A stretch of 17,055 bases of DNA from Flammeovirgaceae bacterium UBA4659 (GTDB lineage: Bacteria; Bacteroidota; Bacteroidia; Cytophagales; Cyclobacteriaceae): the NCBI GenBank assembly GCA_002405445.1, contig DHLV01000278.1:3004-20058 (forward strand), written 5' to 3'. The position numbers were made by a program, and so were the translations under genes. This document shows positions 1 to 8,580 of the stretch, in pieces; within the stretch, counting starts at the first letter, position 1; each line of letters opens with the position of its first letter. The notes under the pieces are model-generated. The model did not search any database and was not told where the DNA came from. It saw nothing but the letters and a program-made list of their open reading frames with translations.

Positions 1-269
1 GAGTTTTCTTTTTCCTTATAGTTCTGCACATAGCCCCACATCTTGCGCAGCGCGTCTACCTTGTCGGCACCCGTTTCCGAGTGAAACAAAAACGATTGGC
101 TGTGGCGTGGGTTAATGGTAATCAAATCAAGTTTGGTCTTGCCATCGATGATACCGTACTCAAAAACGAGGTCGCTTGTGCGTAAACCTAAATAGTCTTT
201 GATCTGCTGCTGGATGCGGGCGGCTTCTACGTGTACGTCTGTGGCGGTTTCAGTAACAATTATTGGCAT
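1..269 (-). CDS. Conserved-looking hypothetical protein, N-terminal part (runs off the window)
   Basis: An open frame starts at the ATG at 269 (MPIIVTETATDVHVEAARIQ) and continues without a stop to base 1, giving 89 residues; the C-terminus lies outside the window. There is no signal peptide or membrane segment. The visible part is a mixed alpha/beta sequence with an early helix (about residues 12-25) and later strands. I do not recognise the family and assign no function. A promoter-like element (TTTG-N20-TAATTTTG on the minus strand, 317-348) lies about 45 bases upstream, which supports this start. The in-frame codon pattern is smooth and there are no internal stops, so I think it is a real gene. 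Confidence 0.7.
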   Translation of the reverse strand, partial: MPIIVTETATDVHVEAARIQQQIKDYLGLRTSDLVFEYGIIDGKTKLDLITINPRHSQSFLFHSETGADKVDALRKMWGYVQNYKEKEN

Positions 270-316
270 AGCTTGATGATAAACTCATTCAAACAAATAA
301 AAGTTGCATAGACACA

Positions 317-348
317 CAAAATTAACAGGTGCCGCTGCTTTAAACAAA
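317..348 (-). promoter_or_regulatory. Candidate Bacteroidota sigma promoter for the hypothetical gene at 1-269
   Basis: On the minus strand a TTTG (348-345) is followed after 20 bases by TAATTTTG (324-317). This fits the Bacteroidota -33/-7 pattern TTTG-N19/20-TAnnTTTG. The start codon at 269 is about 45 bases downstream. Confidence 0.5.
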
Positions 349-425
349 TCCGTCATTACCACAGTCATTTTTTTGACAAGAATGTGCGTGAATCCTCACA
401 GACACCCCATTCAACTGACAACCAC

Positions 426-1346
426 TCATTTTCCACTGATCTGCATATCATTTTTCATCGTCATCGGTATGGTCATTCCGCCCGGTAACTGCTCGCTCTC
501 TTGAATGTGTGCTTCCCCCTGCAACGTTTGTAGAATTTTCGCTTCCAAAATCCACCCTGTTTTCGGGTCGATTGCTATCTGAGAAGTCATTGACCCGGCA
601 AGATCGTACCTCATTTTCATACCGTTGTTTTCGATGTAAGCATCCTTGTTTTCGGTCGCTATTTTTGAATCACCTTGAATCAAAATACGGTCTGCAGTTT
701 TTTCCGTGAGTTTATACACGGTTTCCATATTTGCCTCCATACCAGAGGCCAGTTTTGTGTTCACCGTCCATGTTTCGCTTTGCGCTACTGGCTTGTCAGG
801 AAAAATTGCTGTTACCATTTCGATATTTCCCTTAAACGCATCTGCACCATACGCTTTCAAAATCTGATCTTTGATTTGTTTCAGTTGGATTTCCGGTATC
901 TGAGGCAAATGCCCAAAAGCACCGTCAAAAACCAATTCAATATCTTTTACCTCTTTCACTTTGCCATTCTTCAGCATCCGTATCCGGAAAGGTTTGTCTT
1001 TCATGCCGGAAAGTATTTTAGACAAAATATCCTGCTCACCTGTCTTTTCCGAGTTAAACTCCATCAATTCCTGGGGCATTTGCATGGTCATCATGAGGCT
1101 TTTGTACGTTACCTCCATTTCAAAATCATCTGCATTCACCACCTTTACAAGATAGTTCATGGTTCCTTTTATGCCCATGCCAATCGTCATTTGTTGGCCA
1201 CCCACTGATTGTTCTACAGTAGATTTTGAATGTGTGGTCTGGATGTATGTTTTACCCGTTTCGAGGTTTAACTTCAAATCAGATTTTTGTGCCCAGCCGG
1301 AAGTAAAAACCATCAACCAGACAAGCAGGAAATAACATTTTTGCAT
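426..1346 (-). CDS. Secreted DUF6263-like protein
   Basis: A 306-residue protein starts with a typical Sec signal peptide: a basic residue at K3, a hydrophobic core at residues 4-15, and a likely cleavage after SGWA near residue 19. The mature part is rich in beta-strand patterns and methionines, with the opening 'LKLNLETGKTYIQTTHSKST'. From memory this resembles the DUF6263 family, whose members are exported proteins of Bacteroidota with no assigned reaction. The sequence then reads as repeated strands ending in 'MTMKNDMQISGK'. No lipobox cysteine follows the signal, so it should be periplasmic or surface-exposed. It is probably transcribed alone: the next minus-strand gene starts 157 bases further on and has its own promoter candidate. 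Function is unknown. Confidence 0.8.
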   Translation of the reverse strand: MQKCYFLLVWLMVFTSGWAQKSDLKLNLETGKTYIQTTHSKSTVEQSVGGQQMTIGMGIKGTMNYLVKVVNADDFEMEVTYKSLMMTMQMPQELMEFNSEKTGEQDILSKILSGMKDKPFRIRMLKNGKVKEVKDIELVFDGAFGHLPQIPEIQLKQIKDQILKAYGADAFKGNIEMVTAIFPDKPVAQSETWTVNTKLASGMEANMETVYKLTEKTADRILIQGDSKIATENKDAYIENNGMKMRYDLAGSMTSQIAIDPKTGWILEAKILQTLQGEAHIQESEQLPGGMTIPMTMKNDMQISGK

Positions 1347-1415
1347 ACAATCAGGTTTTTTTGTCAGTGTAAAGGTATCAGAATAATCATTCGTTAACAG
1401 ATAGCATTAAATCAT

Positions 1416-1423
1416 TATTTTTG
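1416..1423 (+). promoter_or_regulatory. -7-like element before the ferredoxin reductase gene
   Basis: TATTTTTG matches the Bacteroidota -7 consensus TAnnTTTG and ends 13 bases before the ATG at 1437. The expected TTTG at -33 is poor (GTTA at 1393-1396), so this is only a candidate. A very short 5' leader would follow. Confidence 0.4.
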
Positions 1424-1436
1424 CCCTCCTTTTACT

Positions 1437-2447
1437 ATGATCCAAACAGACGTTATTATCATTGGCGCGGGCCCGGTGGGCTTGTTCACGGTGTTTGAAG
1501 CCGGATTGCTCAAACTTCGTTGCCACCTCATCGACTCTTTGCCGGTGCCGGGTGGGCAGTTGACGGAGATTTATCCGAAAAAGCCCATTTACGATATCCC
1601 TGGCTTCCCGATTGTGAATGCAGGAGAGTTGGTCGATAACCTGATGAAACAAATCGAGGTGTTTAAGCCCGAGTTTACTTTGGGAGAGAGTGCAGTGAAG
1701 TTAGAGGAGACGGCCGAGAGTCATTTTATTGTAACAACCAACAAGGGTACACAGCATAAGGCACCTGTTGTGATCATTGCCGGTGGGCTTGGCGTATTTG
1801 AACCCCGCAAGCCACCGATTGAAAACCTGGCAGCCTTTGAGGACAAAGGTGTGGAATACATCATCCGCGATCCCAAGTTTTATCAAGACAAACGCGTGGT
1901 AATTTCCGGTGGCGGTGATTCGGCTCTGGACTGGACGATCTACCTGGTGGAAAACAATATTGCCAGCGAAGTATCATTGGTACACCGCAGAACTTCTTTC
2001 CGCGGGCACCTCGATTCGGTGCAAAAAGTGATGGACATGGCCAATGATGGTCGCATCAAACTCATCACCGATGCCGAAGTAGTGGGGCTATCGGGCAACG
2101 GCAAGCTACATGCGGTAACAATTCGGCACACCACCATGGGTGACATTGTGAAAGAAGCTGATCACTTTGTGCCACTCTTTGGCCTTACGCCAAGCCTTGG
2201 GCCAATTGCAGACTGGGGACTTGAAATTGAGAAGAATGCAGTAAAAGTAAACACTTATGATTACTCCACTAATCGCAAAGGTGTGTTTGCCGTGGGCGAT
2301 ATCAACACATATCCGGGTAAGTTGAAATTGATATTGTGTGGCTTCCACGAAGGAACATTAGCGGTGCAATCCGCATTTGCGAAAATCTACCCTAACAAAA
2401 AGAACGTGCTCAAATACACCACGGTGAATGGTGTCAACGCTTTCTAA
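1437..2447 (+). CDS. Ferredoxin--NADP(+) reductase, thioredoxin-reductase-like type
   Basis: A 336-residue flavoprotein that should transfer electrons between NADPH and a ferredoxin in the cytoplasm. Domains seen are an N-terminal FAD-binding GAGPVG at residues 10-15, an NADPH-binding segment with GGGDSALDW at about 158-166, and the C-terminal FAD motif 'GVFAVGDINTYPG' near 280. The fold is that of thioredoxin reductase, but the redox CxxC expected after the FAD domain is missing, which separates it from TrxB and points to the YumC-type reductases. Length matches that family. The 2Fe-2S ferredoxin gene starts 6 bases after its stop, so the two are almost certainly co-transcribed and probably partners. 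Direction of electron flow cannot be read from the sequence. Confidence 0.9.
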   Translation: MIQTDVIIIGAGPVGLFTVFEAGLLKLRCHLIDSLPVPGGQLTEIYPKKPIYDIPGFPIVNAGELVDNLMKQIEVFKPEFTLGESAVKLEETAESHFIVTTNKGTQHKAPVVIIAGGLGVFEPRKPPIENLAAFEDKGVEYIIRDPKFYQDKRVVISGGGDSALDWTIYLVENNIASEVSLVHRRTSFRGHLDSVQKVMDMANDGRIKLITDAEVVGLSGNGKLHAVTIRHTTMGDIVKEADHFVPLFGLTPSLGPIADWGLEIEKNAVKVNTYDYSTNRKGVFAVGDINTYPGKLKLILCGFHEGTLAVQSAFAKIYPNKKNVLKYTTVNGVNAF

Positions 2448-2453
2448 CCTGCC

Positions 2454-2774
2454 ATGGAAAATACTGTGATTGTGAACGTCATCGATCGGGAAGGAGAAAT
2501 CCACGTGCTGGAAGCACCGACCGACATGAACATGAATATCATGGAGGTTTGTAAATCTTACGAACTACCGGTGGAAGGCACGTGCGGTGGAATGGCGTTG
2601 TGCGCTTCCTGCCAAGTGTACCTGGAATCTAATCATGAACTGCCTGAACAAAGCGATGCCGAGCTAGCCATGCTCGACCAGGCGTTTCACGTGAAGGACA
2701 ACAGCCGATTGGGTTGCCAGATCAGAATCACCGAAGAGATTGATGGAATTACGTTGCGATTGGCACCGAAGTGA
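2454..2774 (+). CDS. Adrenodoxin-type 2Fe-2S ferredoxin
   Basis: A 106-residue electron carrier. The four cluster cysteines are C44, C50, C53 and C88 (C-x5-C-x2-C-x34-C), inside 'GTCGGMALCASCQVYLESN' and 'SRLGCQIR'. This is the adrenodoxin/vertebrate-type spacing, not the plant-type C-x4-C-x2-C spacing. C33 is an extra cysteine. The protein is acidic, as expected for docking to a reductase. The gene starts 6 bases after the reductase stop, so it belongs to the same transcript and is the likely electron partner. The final acceptor (a monooxygenase, P450 or Fe-S assembly step) is not encoded nearby. Confidence 0.92.
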   Translation: MENTVIVNVIDREGEIHVLEAPTDMNMNIMEVCKSYELPVEGTCGGMALCASCQVYLESNHELPEQSDAELAMLDQAFHVKDNSRLGCQIRITEEIDGITLRLAPK

Positions 2775-2789
2775 TGCCCTCCTTCAAAC

Positions 2790-2813
2790 AAAAAAGATTT
2801 GGCGAATGCCAAA
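2790..2813 (-). terminator. Rho-independent terminator of tRNA-Ala
   Basis: On the minus strand a 6-bp stem TTTGGC/GCCAAA with loop ATTC (2813-2798) is followed by C and six T (2796-2790). It begins 7 bases after the tRNA 3' end. On the plus strand it lacks a T tract after the stem, so it serves the tRNA transcript rather than the ferredoxin transcript. Confidence 0.75.
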
Positions 2814-2820
2814 CCTTAAG

Positions 2821-3125
<305 letters not shown>

Positions 3126-3126
<1 letters not shown>

Positions 3127-4052
3127 TAATTAATCCGTTGCACGGGAAAAATACTCACATTTAACAGCTCTGCATGCCTTACCACCGAAACATCGATCAT
3201 CGACAGGATATCTTTACGGGTGAGTTCTTTAAATAACTCGTGCATCGTGTTCACCGGCTTGTTATGAAACGACACAATGATGTCCCCCTCTTGAATCTGT
3301 GAGCGAGAGGCTGGCGAATCTTTTTCGATATTTACCACAAACAACCCCTTTTCGTTTGGCAGGTGGTAGTGTCGTTTTACTTTGTGATTCAACGGCACCT
3401 CTTGCAACTGAAAGCCTAAATATGCCTTGAATACCCGCCCGTTTTGTATCAGTTGGCTCGCCACCTCTTTGGCCGTGTTGATGTCCACCGAAAAACTCAA
3501 GCCATTGGCACCTTGAATAATGGCCGTGTTCACACCGACCACTTCACCCTGGGTAGAGATCAGCGGGCCACCGGAGTTACCGGGGTTTAGTGCCGTGTCG
3601 GTTTGGATAACGTTGTCAACCAAGCTGCCGTTTTGTGAACGAAGGGTTCTGCCCAGGGCACTCACTACGCCTGTGGTCACTGTGTGCTGGTAGCCAAGAG
3701 GATTGCCTATGGCGATCACCAACTGCCCGATCTGCAACTGCGAAGCATCTCCTAGTTTCGACACCGTGTACCCATCAGAAAAAATCTTGAGCACGGCCAA
3801 ATCGGTGTCGGGGTCTTTGCCCACCAGCGTTGCCTCAATTTCATTTTCGTTGAGCAACGACACCATGATTTTATCAGACTTGTTTACAACATGGCAATTG
3901 GTAAAAATCAGACCATCAGAGGAAAAGATAAACCCCGAGCCTGTTCCGGCCCGCTTCAGTTTGCCCTTTTCTTGCTGGTAAACATCAATCTTCACCACGC
4001 TGTTCTTCACCGATGCTACCGCATCAATGATCATTCGGGAAAATAAATCCAT
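3126..4052 (-). CDS. HtrA/Deg-like trypsin-fold serine protease with one PDZ domain
   Basis: A 308-residue protease starting at the ATG at 4052; an in-frame ATG at 4097 would add 15 residues (MVGTVFGIFVKIKII) that look like non-coding read-through. Numbered from that longer start, the catalytic triad is H69 in 'TNCHVV', D99 in 'DPDTDLAVL' and S175 in 'NPGNSGGPL'. The oxyanion and substrate strands have the usual HtrA spacing. A single PDZ domain follows at about 225-315, with carboxylate-loop region 'YLGFQL' and 'IQEGDIIVSFHNKPV'. There is no clear signal peptide or membrane anchor before the protease domain (MDLFSRMIIDAVASVKNSVV), unusual for a family that mostly acts in the periplasm, so a cytoplasmic role is possible. 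Substrates are unknown. It diverges from the helical-protein gene at 4262. Confidence 0.88.
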
Positions 4053-4213
4053 GATTATTTTGATTTTGACGAAGATGCCAAAAACCGTTCCGACCATACA
4101 AACCGGAAATACTGTCTCACCTTACCACTTGCCAAAGGAGACCGTTCCTGCCATTTTGAACACCGGGATGTAGGCATTCAGGCATAGACGTGACAAATCT
4201 TTCACAATCAGGT

Positions 4214-4244
4214 ATTGCTTCGACCTATTATTTTCGTATTTTTC
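4214..4244 (+). promoter_or_regulatory. Candidate promoter of the helical hypothetical protein
   Basis: ATTG (4214-4217), a 19-base spacer and TATTTTTC (4237-4244) fit TTTG-N19-TAnnTTTG with one mismatch in each element. It lies between the two possible start codons (4190 and 4262) and so favours the ATG at 4262. Confidence 0.45.
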
Positions 4245-4261
4245 GTGGGCAGACCTGCTTT

Positions 4262-5716
4262 ATGGCTAAACTGAAGAACATTGTCAAGCAACTTTCCGAA
4301 AAGGACTTTAAAGATATCTATGATTCGCTGATGGAAAGTAATGCCGAAAAATCGGCATACTTGCTGAGTGCACTTCGCGAACGCAAGCTTTCCGACAGCA
4401 AAATCATGGTGGAGTTGGAAGTAAACGCCAACGCCTATTATACACTGCGCTCGAGGCTCAACCAAAAAATAGAAGAGCACCTGTTACAGCAAATGGAAAG
4501 CCCGCGCACCGACTTGTTGCGGAAAGTAGCCAACCTGAATGAAGTACTCTTTACAAAAAAGAAAACGATTTGTATCGCTACCCTAAAAAAGCTGGAGAAA
4601 GAACTGCTCGATTACGACCTGGCCAGTGAGCTTACTGTGGTTTACAAGTCTCTCAAAAAACTCAATACCCACTCACCCGATTTCTTCAATTACTCGCAAC
4701 TGTACAACCGCCACGTAGCCTATATGCTGGCTGTGGATAAGGCGGAGGATTTACTGGCAGAGTACTTTAAAAAGTATGGAAGTTACTTTTTAACTGGTGA
4801 CGAAACCGAAAAACTCGGACTCAATTTGCTGATGAAGGAGATGCAAAATGTGGCGAAGTTGTACGAGTCTCACCGCTTGTATATTTACCAAAGTTGCATG
4901 GGTATCTTCCACAAGTTGTTTGTAGAATCAGATGATCATCCACAACAAGACGGAGAGTCGATCGAAGATATTTTTATCCACGTTCAAAAGATTTTTGACA
5001 CGTATAATCTTGATCCGCTTTACTTTCACCTGAATTTGGTTTTTGAGTTTTTGCACCTTGAGTATTACAACCATTACAGGGTGTATCGCCAAGCAGAAAA
5101 ATACTACGAAGAAGTAAACGATGCTGCCGGAACTCTGCTAGTGAACTACAACACCTTTACATTTCCGGCTCAGTTTTTTATTTCGCGGCTGGAACGCAGC
5201 CTTCGGTTGGGAAAACAAAAAGACCTGCTTGCAGACGATGAAAGTCTGTTGGCTGATATTGAGCCCGACCCGCAAAATGTACCCAAGCATTTGATATTGA
5301 CTATCTACAAAGTGCTGACATGTTACTATTCCGAGAAATACGATGAGGCGGCCAAACTGATTAATTCACTACTTAACGAAGTGAGTTTAAAAAAATATCC
5401 GTTCATTCAAATGGAAGTAAAGGCACTGCTGGCACTTTTGTATTGTTTAATGCATGATTTTGAATTATTCAATCAACATTCCAGCGGTGTGCAACGACAA
5501 ATTCGTTTGTTTGGCAAAGATGCATGTGAGAATGTGTTGTATTTCTTAAAGATGTTAAAAACCGCCACCAGTGAGGCCAAAAAAGACAAGCCAAAAAAAA
5601 TCGCAGCAATCATTCCCCGGTTCAAACAAATAAAGGTTCACTACTTCTCTCCCACATCGTTCATTAAAATGGACGATCAATTCATCAAAAAGCTGGTAGC
5701 GCTGGAGTCAGACTGA
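4262..5716 (+). CDS. All-helical hypothetical protein (484 aa)
   Basis: The frame is open from 4190, but I start it at the ATG at 4262 (MAKLKNIVKQLSEKDFKDIY). The upstream 24 codons read as non-coding, and a promoter candidate overlaps them. The product is soluble, rich in Leu, Lys, Glu and Tyr, and almost entirely amphipathic helices in pairs, like an alpha-solenoid or degenerate TPR protein. Examples are the helices around 'AEKYYEEVNDAAGTLLVNYN' and 'HLILTIYKVLTCYYSEKYDE'. A hydrophilic linker sits near residues 220-235. There is no signal peptide, membrane segment or catalytic motif. I do not recognise the family. Such proteins usually act as scaffolds, but nothing here shows the partner. 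It is flanked by a divergent protease gene and a convergent response regulator. Confidence 0.85.
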   Translation: MAKLKNIVKQLSEKDFKDIYDSLMESNAEKSAYLLSALRERKLSDSKIMVELEVNANAYYTLRSRLNQKIEEHLLQQMESPRTDLLRKVANLNEVLFTKKKTICIATLKKLEKELLDYDLASELTVVYKSLKKLNTHSPDFFNYSQLYNRHVAYMLAVDKAEDLLAEYFKKYGSYFLTGDETEKLGLNLLMKEMQNVAKLYESHRLYIYQSCMGIFHKLFVESDDHPQQDGESIEDIFIHVQKIFDTYNLDPLYFHLNLVFEFLHLEYYNHYRVYRQAEKYYEEVNDAAGTLLVNYNTFTFPAQFFISRLERSLRLGKQKDLLADDESLLADIEPDPQNVPKHLILTIYKVLTCYYSEKYDEAAKLINSLLNEVSLKKYPFIQMEVKALLALLYCLMHDFELFNQHSSGVQRQIRLFGKDACENVLYFLKMLKTATSEAKKDKPKKIAAIIPRFKQIKVHYFSPTSFIKMDDQFIKKLVALESD

Positions 5717-5751
5717 TAATAAGACTGTTGGTAGCGATTGAGGCTGAGCCG

Positions 5752-6168
5752 TTACACATCCAATGACATAATGCTATCGTGAGAAAGTGGCTTGTTCAAA
5801 AAAAGCTTCACGTTCGTATATTTTTTTGAACGGTTTAAGTCTTGCGGGTTGATTGACGAAGTGAGCATTACAATACGGGATTTCATTTTGGTCGCAGGTG
5901 CAAGTTTCTCAAACTCATCCAAAAATTGAAATCCGTCCATCAGTGGCATATCAATATCCAGAAAAATGATATCCGGCAATACTTTGTCTGCCACGTCCAT
6001 TCTCTCCATGTTCCTCAAAAACTCGATAGCACTTTTTGCACCCGAGTGCATGTAGATATTTTCAGCAATGGCGGCAGATTCAATCATTTTCTGGTTGATC
6101 AAATTGTCAATCTCATTGTCATCGATCAACATCACGGTTTTAAATTTCTTACCAGCCATACTCTTCAT
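5752..6168 (-). CDS. Single-domain response regulator (CheY-like receiver)
   Basis: A 138-residue stand-alone receiver domain with no output domain. The key residues are all present: acidic pair D16-D17 in 'LIDDNEID', phospho-acceptor D71 in 'FLDIDMPLMDG', T103 in 'MLTSS', and K126 in 'FLNKPLS'. Such proteins relay phosphate between histidine kinases or act by protein contact, and they are numerous in Bacteroidota. The partner kinase is not in the window. Two starts are possible, the ATG at 6168 and one at 6159 (MAGKKFKTV); the promoter at 6181-6211 fits either but leaves a more normal leader for the second. It ends 35 bases from the convergent 4262-5716 gene, with no clear terminator between. 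Confidence 0.93.
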   Translation of the reverse strand: MKSMAGKKFKTVMLIDDNEIDNLINQKMIESAAIAENIYMHSGAKSAIEFLRNMERMDVADKVLPDIIFLDIDMPLMDGFQFLDEFEKLAPATKMKSRIVMLTSSINPQDLNRSKKYTNVKLFLNKPLSHDSIMSLDV

Positions 6169-6180
6169 CTTTCAACGATA

Positions 6181-6211
6181 CAAAGTAACTTCATTCAACT
6201 AGTTTTCCAAA
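6181..6211 (-). promoter_or_regulatory. Promoter of the response regulator
   Basis: On the minus strand TTTG (6211-6208), exactly 19 bases, then TTACTTTG (6188-6181), one mismatch from TAnnTTTG. The -7 element ends 12 bases before the first possible ATG (6168). Confidence 0.6.
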
Positions 6212-6322
6212 GCTTTTTACCACAAGTTATGCAATCCGAATGGTTCCGCCATCGCAGCCGATAAAAACAGCAGTTTATGATCAAACACCGGCAATGAAGT
6301 GTGTGCTTTTCAGGGTCAGGGG

Positions 6323-7864
6323 TTATATATCAAACTTGATGCCCTGCGCCAGCGGCAGGTTTGTGCCGAAGTTGATCGTATTGGTCTGCCTGCGCATGTA
6401 AATTTTCCAGCTATCAGAACCCGACTCACGGCCTCCACCGGTCTCTTTCTCGCCTCCAAAAGCACCGCCTATCTCCGCGCCTGATGTGCCGATGTTTACA
6501 TTAGCAATTCCGCAATCTGATCCGGCATGCGACAAAAAATGCTCGGCTTCCTGCAGGCTTGAGGTCATAATGGCTGATGAAAGCCCCTGCTTGACTCCAT
6601 TTTGCAACGCAATGGCTTCGTCTAAGGTATTGTACTTCATCAGGTACAAGATCGGGGCAAATGTCTCTTGTTGCACAATATCAAATGTATTCATTACTTC
6701 AGCAATCGCAGGCTTCACATAACACCCCGACTCAAATCCCTTTCCTTTTAAGACACCACCATTTACTACCATTTTGCCGCCAGCTTGCTTTACTTTTTGT
6801 AGTGCGCTGCGATATGCCTTCACTGCTAATGTATCGATGAGCGGGCCCACATGGTTATTCTGATCAAGCGGGTTACCGATGTTCAGCTTGGCATACGCGC
6901 TTTTCAACCGATGCTTCACTTCCTCATAAACATTTTCATGCACAATCAACCTGCGTGTGGTGGTGCAACGCTGGCCTGCCGTGCCCACCGCGCCAAACAA
7001 CGCACCACGAATGGCCATATCCAAATTCGCATGTTCAGAAATGATGATCGCATTGTTGCCTCCTAACTCTAACAATGCCCGGCCTAAACGTTCACTTACT
7101 GTTTTGCCCACTGCTTTGCCCATGCGCACCGAGCCCGTGGCCGACACCAAAGGAATGTTTTCGTTCTCACACATTAACTGGCCTACTTGATAGTTGCCAT
7201 TTACAATACACGAAACACCTTCAGGCACATTGTTTTTCGTAAAAACCCGATTAACAATATTCTGGCAGGCGATACTGCACAATGGTGTCTTCTCAGAGGG
7301 CTTCCACACGCACACATCACCGCACACCCAAGCAATCATCGAGTTCCAACTCCACACCGCCACCGGGAAATTAAAGGCAGAGATGATGCCCACCACCCCA
7401 AGTGGATGGTATTGCTCATACATGCGGTGTGCGGGACGTTCGGAGTGCATCGTCAATCCGTTTAATTGCCTCGATAACCCTACAGCAAAATCGCAGATGT
7501 CAATCATCTCTTGCACTTCGCCCAAACCCTCCTGGTATGACTTGCCCATTTCATAGCTCACCAGTTTGCCCAGTGGCTCTTTGTACTTGCGCAATGCCTC
7601 ACCTATTTGCCGCACCACCTCACCGCGCTTGGGTGCCGGCACCAAACGCCACGCTACAAAGGCTTTCTGCGCTTGCTCCATTACCTTCGCAAAGGCGCGT
7701 TTATCGGTAGTTTGCACACGTCCGATGACTTTACCATCGGCAGGTGAATAACTCACAATTGATTGGCCTGTGGTGCGCAACCAAGTTTTGCCCGTGGAGG
7801 TGCCACGGTTGCTGTTGGTGATGCCCAGCGTCTTAAGTGCTTCTCTGATTCCGAAGTTTTCCAT
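6323..7864 (-). CDS. amaB: ALDH7-family aldehyde dehydrogenase (probable L-piperidine-6-carboxylate / alpha-aminoadipate semialdehyde dehydrogenase)
   Basis: A 513-residue NAD(P)-dependent aldehyde dehydrogenase, full length for the family. The active site is visible: oxyanion N165 in 'SAFNFPVAVW', the nucleotide loop 'TGSVRMG' at 243-249, general base E266 in 'LLELGGNNA', and nucleophile C300 in 'GQRCTTTRR'. The segments 'MYEQYHPLGVVGIISAFNFP' and 'GQRCTTTRR' are typical of ALDH7 (antiquitin), whose known reaction is oxidation of alpha-aminoadipate semialdehyde in lysine breakdown. That substrate is inferred from the family. No other lysine-degradation gene is nearby, so the role may differ. 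It appears to be a single-gene transcript with a -7 element at 7890-7897. Confidence 0.9.
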   Translation of the reverse strand: MENFGIREALKTLGITNSNRGTSTGKTWLRTTGQSIVSYSPADGKVIGRVQTTDKRAFAKVMEQAQKAFVAWRLVPAPKRGEVVRQIGEALRKYKEPLGKLVSYEMGKSYQEGLGEVQEMIDICDFAVGLSRQLNGLTMHSERPAHRMYEQYHPLGVVGIISAFNFPVAVWSWNSMIAWVCGDVCVWKPSEKTPLCSIACQNIVNRVFTKNNVPEGVSCIVNGNYQVGQLMCENENIPLVSATGSVRMGKAVGKTVSERLGRALLELGGNNAIIISEHANLDMAIRGALFGAVGTAGQRCTTTRRLIVHENVYEEVKHRLKSAYAKLNIGNPLDQNNHVGPLIDTLAVKAYRSALQKVKQAGGKMVVNGGVLKGKGFESGCYVKPAIAEVMNTFDIVQQETFAPILYLMKYNTLDEAIALQNGVKQGLSSAIMTSSLQEAEHFLSHAGSDCGIANVNIGTSGAEIGGAFGGEKETGGGRESGSDSWKIYMRRQTNTINFGTNLPLAQGIKFDI

Positions 7865-7889
7865 AGATCGGTAGTTTTGAAAGGTGGCA

Positions 7890-7897
7890 CAAAGCTA
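7890..7897 (-). promoter_or_regulatory. -7 element before the aldehyde dehydrogenase gene
   Basis: TAGCTTTG on the minus strand matches TAnnTTTG and ends 25 bases before the ATG at 7864. No TTTG is found at the expected -33 distance, so only half of the promoter is supported. Confidence 0.4.
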
Positions 7898-7991
7898 GCG
7901 AAAATGAATTGCTTGTTGGTAAATTGCCCAAATGAGATATCAAAGATACAATGAAGCCAATTACCTTCGAAGCATTTACCATTTGTTTGCA

Positions 7992-8525
7992 ATGAAGCAC
8001 CTCATCATAACGAGTTTCATGCTTCTATTTGGTTGCGTTCAAAAAGAACAACCGGGAAATAACCGAGCAACTTACATTCGAGAACTTGCAAAACGAGTGA
8101 GTACACAAAAACTACCGTTTAAATATGATATGGCAAATGACAACCCAGACCTAAGACACAAAATCAGCAAAAACTCATTGGATACATTGTATTTTCACGA
8201 CTTGAATGGCAGCGTTGGAGGTGTACTTCCGGATACATCAACATACTTTGGTTTTATCTTTTATGAAGTCGGTGATTCCTTCTATCCGTTCTTATTGACT
8301 GTTGATAACGAAGGAAGAATCATAGACAGGCAGTCTATCGGAATCGCGCACTTTGGTGGCATTGCCATTGATGTTGAAAGCTGTGTTGACATGGTTTCAA
8401 TTGGAGAAGACCTGCAAATCGATATGTTATACACGTTGTACGGAACATCCGAGACAAATGACAGCATCCCCAAGACAATTGAGGTATGCAATAAAATCTC
8501 CGGCAACGGAAGCATAACAAGTTAG
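7992..8525 (+). CDS. Small hypothetical lipoprotein
   Basis: I start this at the ATG at 7992, not at the upstream in-frame 7932, because the product then opens with a lipoprotein signal: MKHLIITSFMLLFGC, with lipobox LFGC and lipidated C15. The mature 163 residues are hydrophilic and contain several Gly/Asp-rich strands (LYFHDLNGSVGGVLPD; FGGIAIDVESCVDM). I know no family for it. It would be anchored to a membrane on the periplasmic side or exported to the surface. The gene is AT-richer than its neighbours and sits alone between the ALDH gene (divergent) and the convergent thrC, which suggests an accessory insertion. No clear promoter or terminator was found. Confidence 0.72.
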   Translation: MKHLIITSFMLLFGCVQKEQPGNNRATYIRELAKRVSTQKLPFKYDMANDNPDLRHKISKNSLDTLYFHDLNGSVGGVLPDTSTYFGFIFYEVGDSFYPFLLTVDNEGRIIDRQSIGIAHFGGIAIDVESCVDMVSIGEDLQIDMLYTLYGTSETNDSIPKTIEVCNKISGNGSITS

Positions 8526-8580
8526 GGAAAAATCAATATCATAAAGGGAGAATGGGAAGCGTGTCAATCAAAATAAAACA

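Noticed and set aside
370..383. GTCATTTTTTTGAC palindrome as a terminator for the DUF6263-like gene
   Set aside because: The stem has only four pairs, the T run is in the loop and no T tract follows the stem on either strand.
675..1208. 177-codon plus-strand ORF opposite the DUF6263-like gene
   Set aside because: It is antisense to a gene with a signal peptide and coherent domain pattern, and its own product is rich in His, Phe and Cys as expected of a shadow.
7890..8525. A toxin-antitoxin or defence cassette in the AT-rich lipoprotein interval
   Set aside because: There is only one gene, with a lipoprotein signal and no partner, nuclease or repressor motif.
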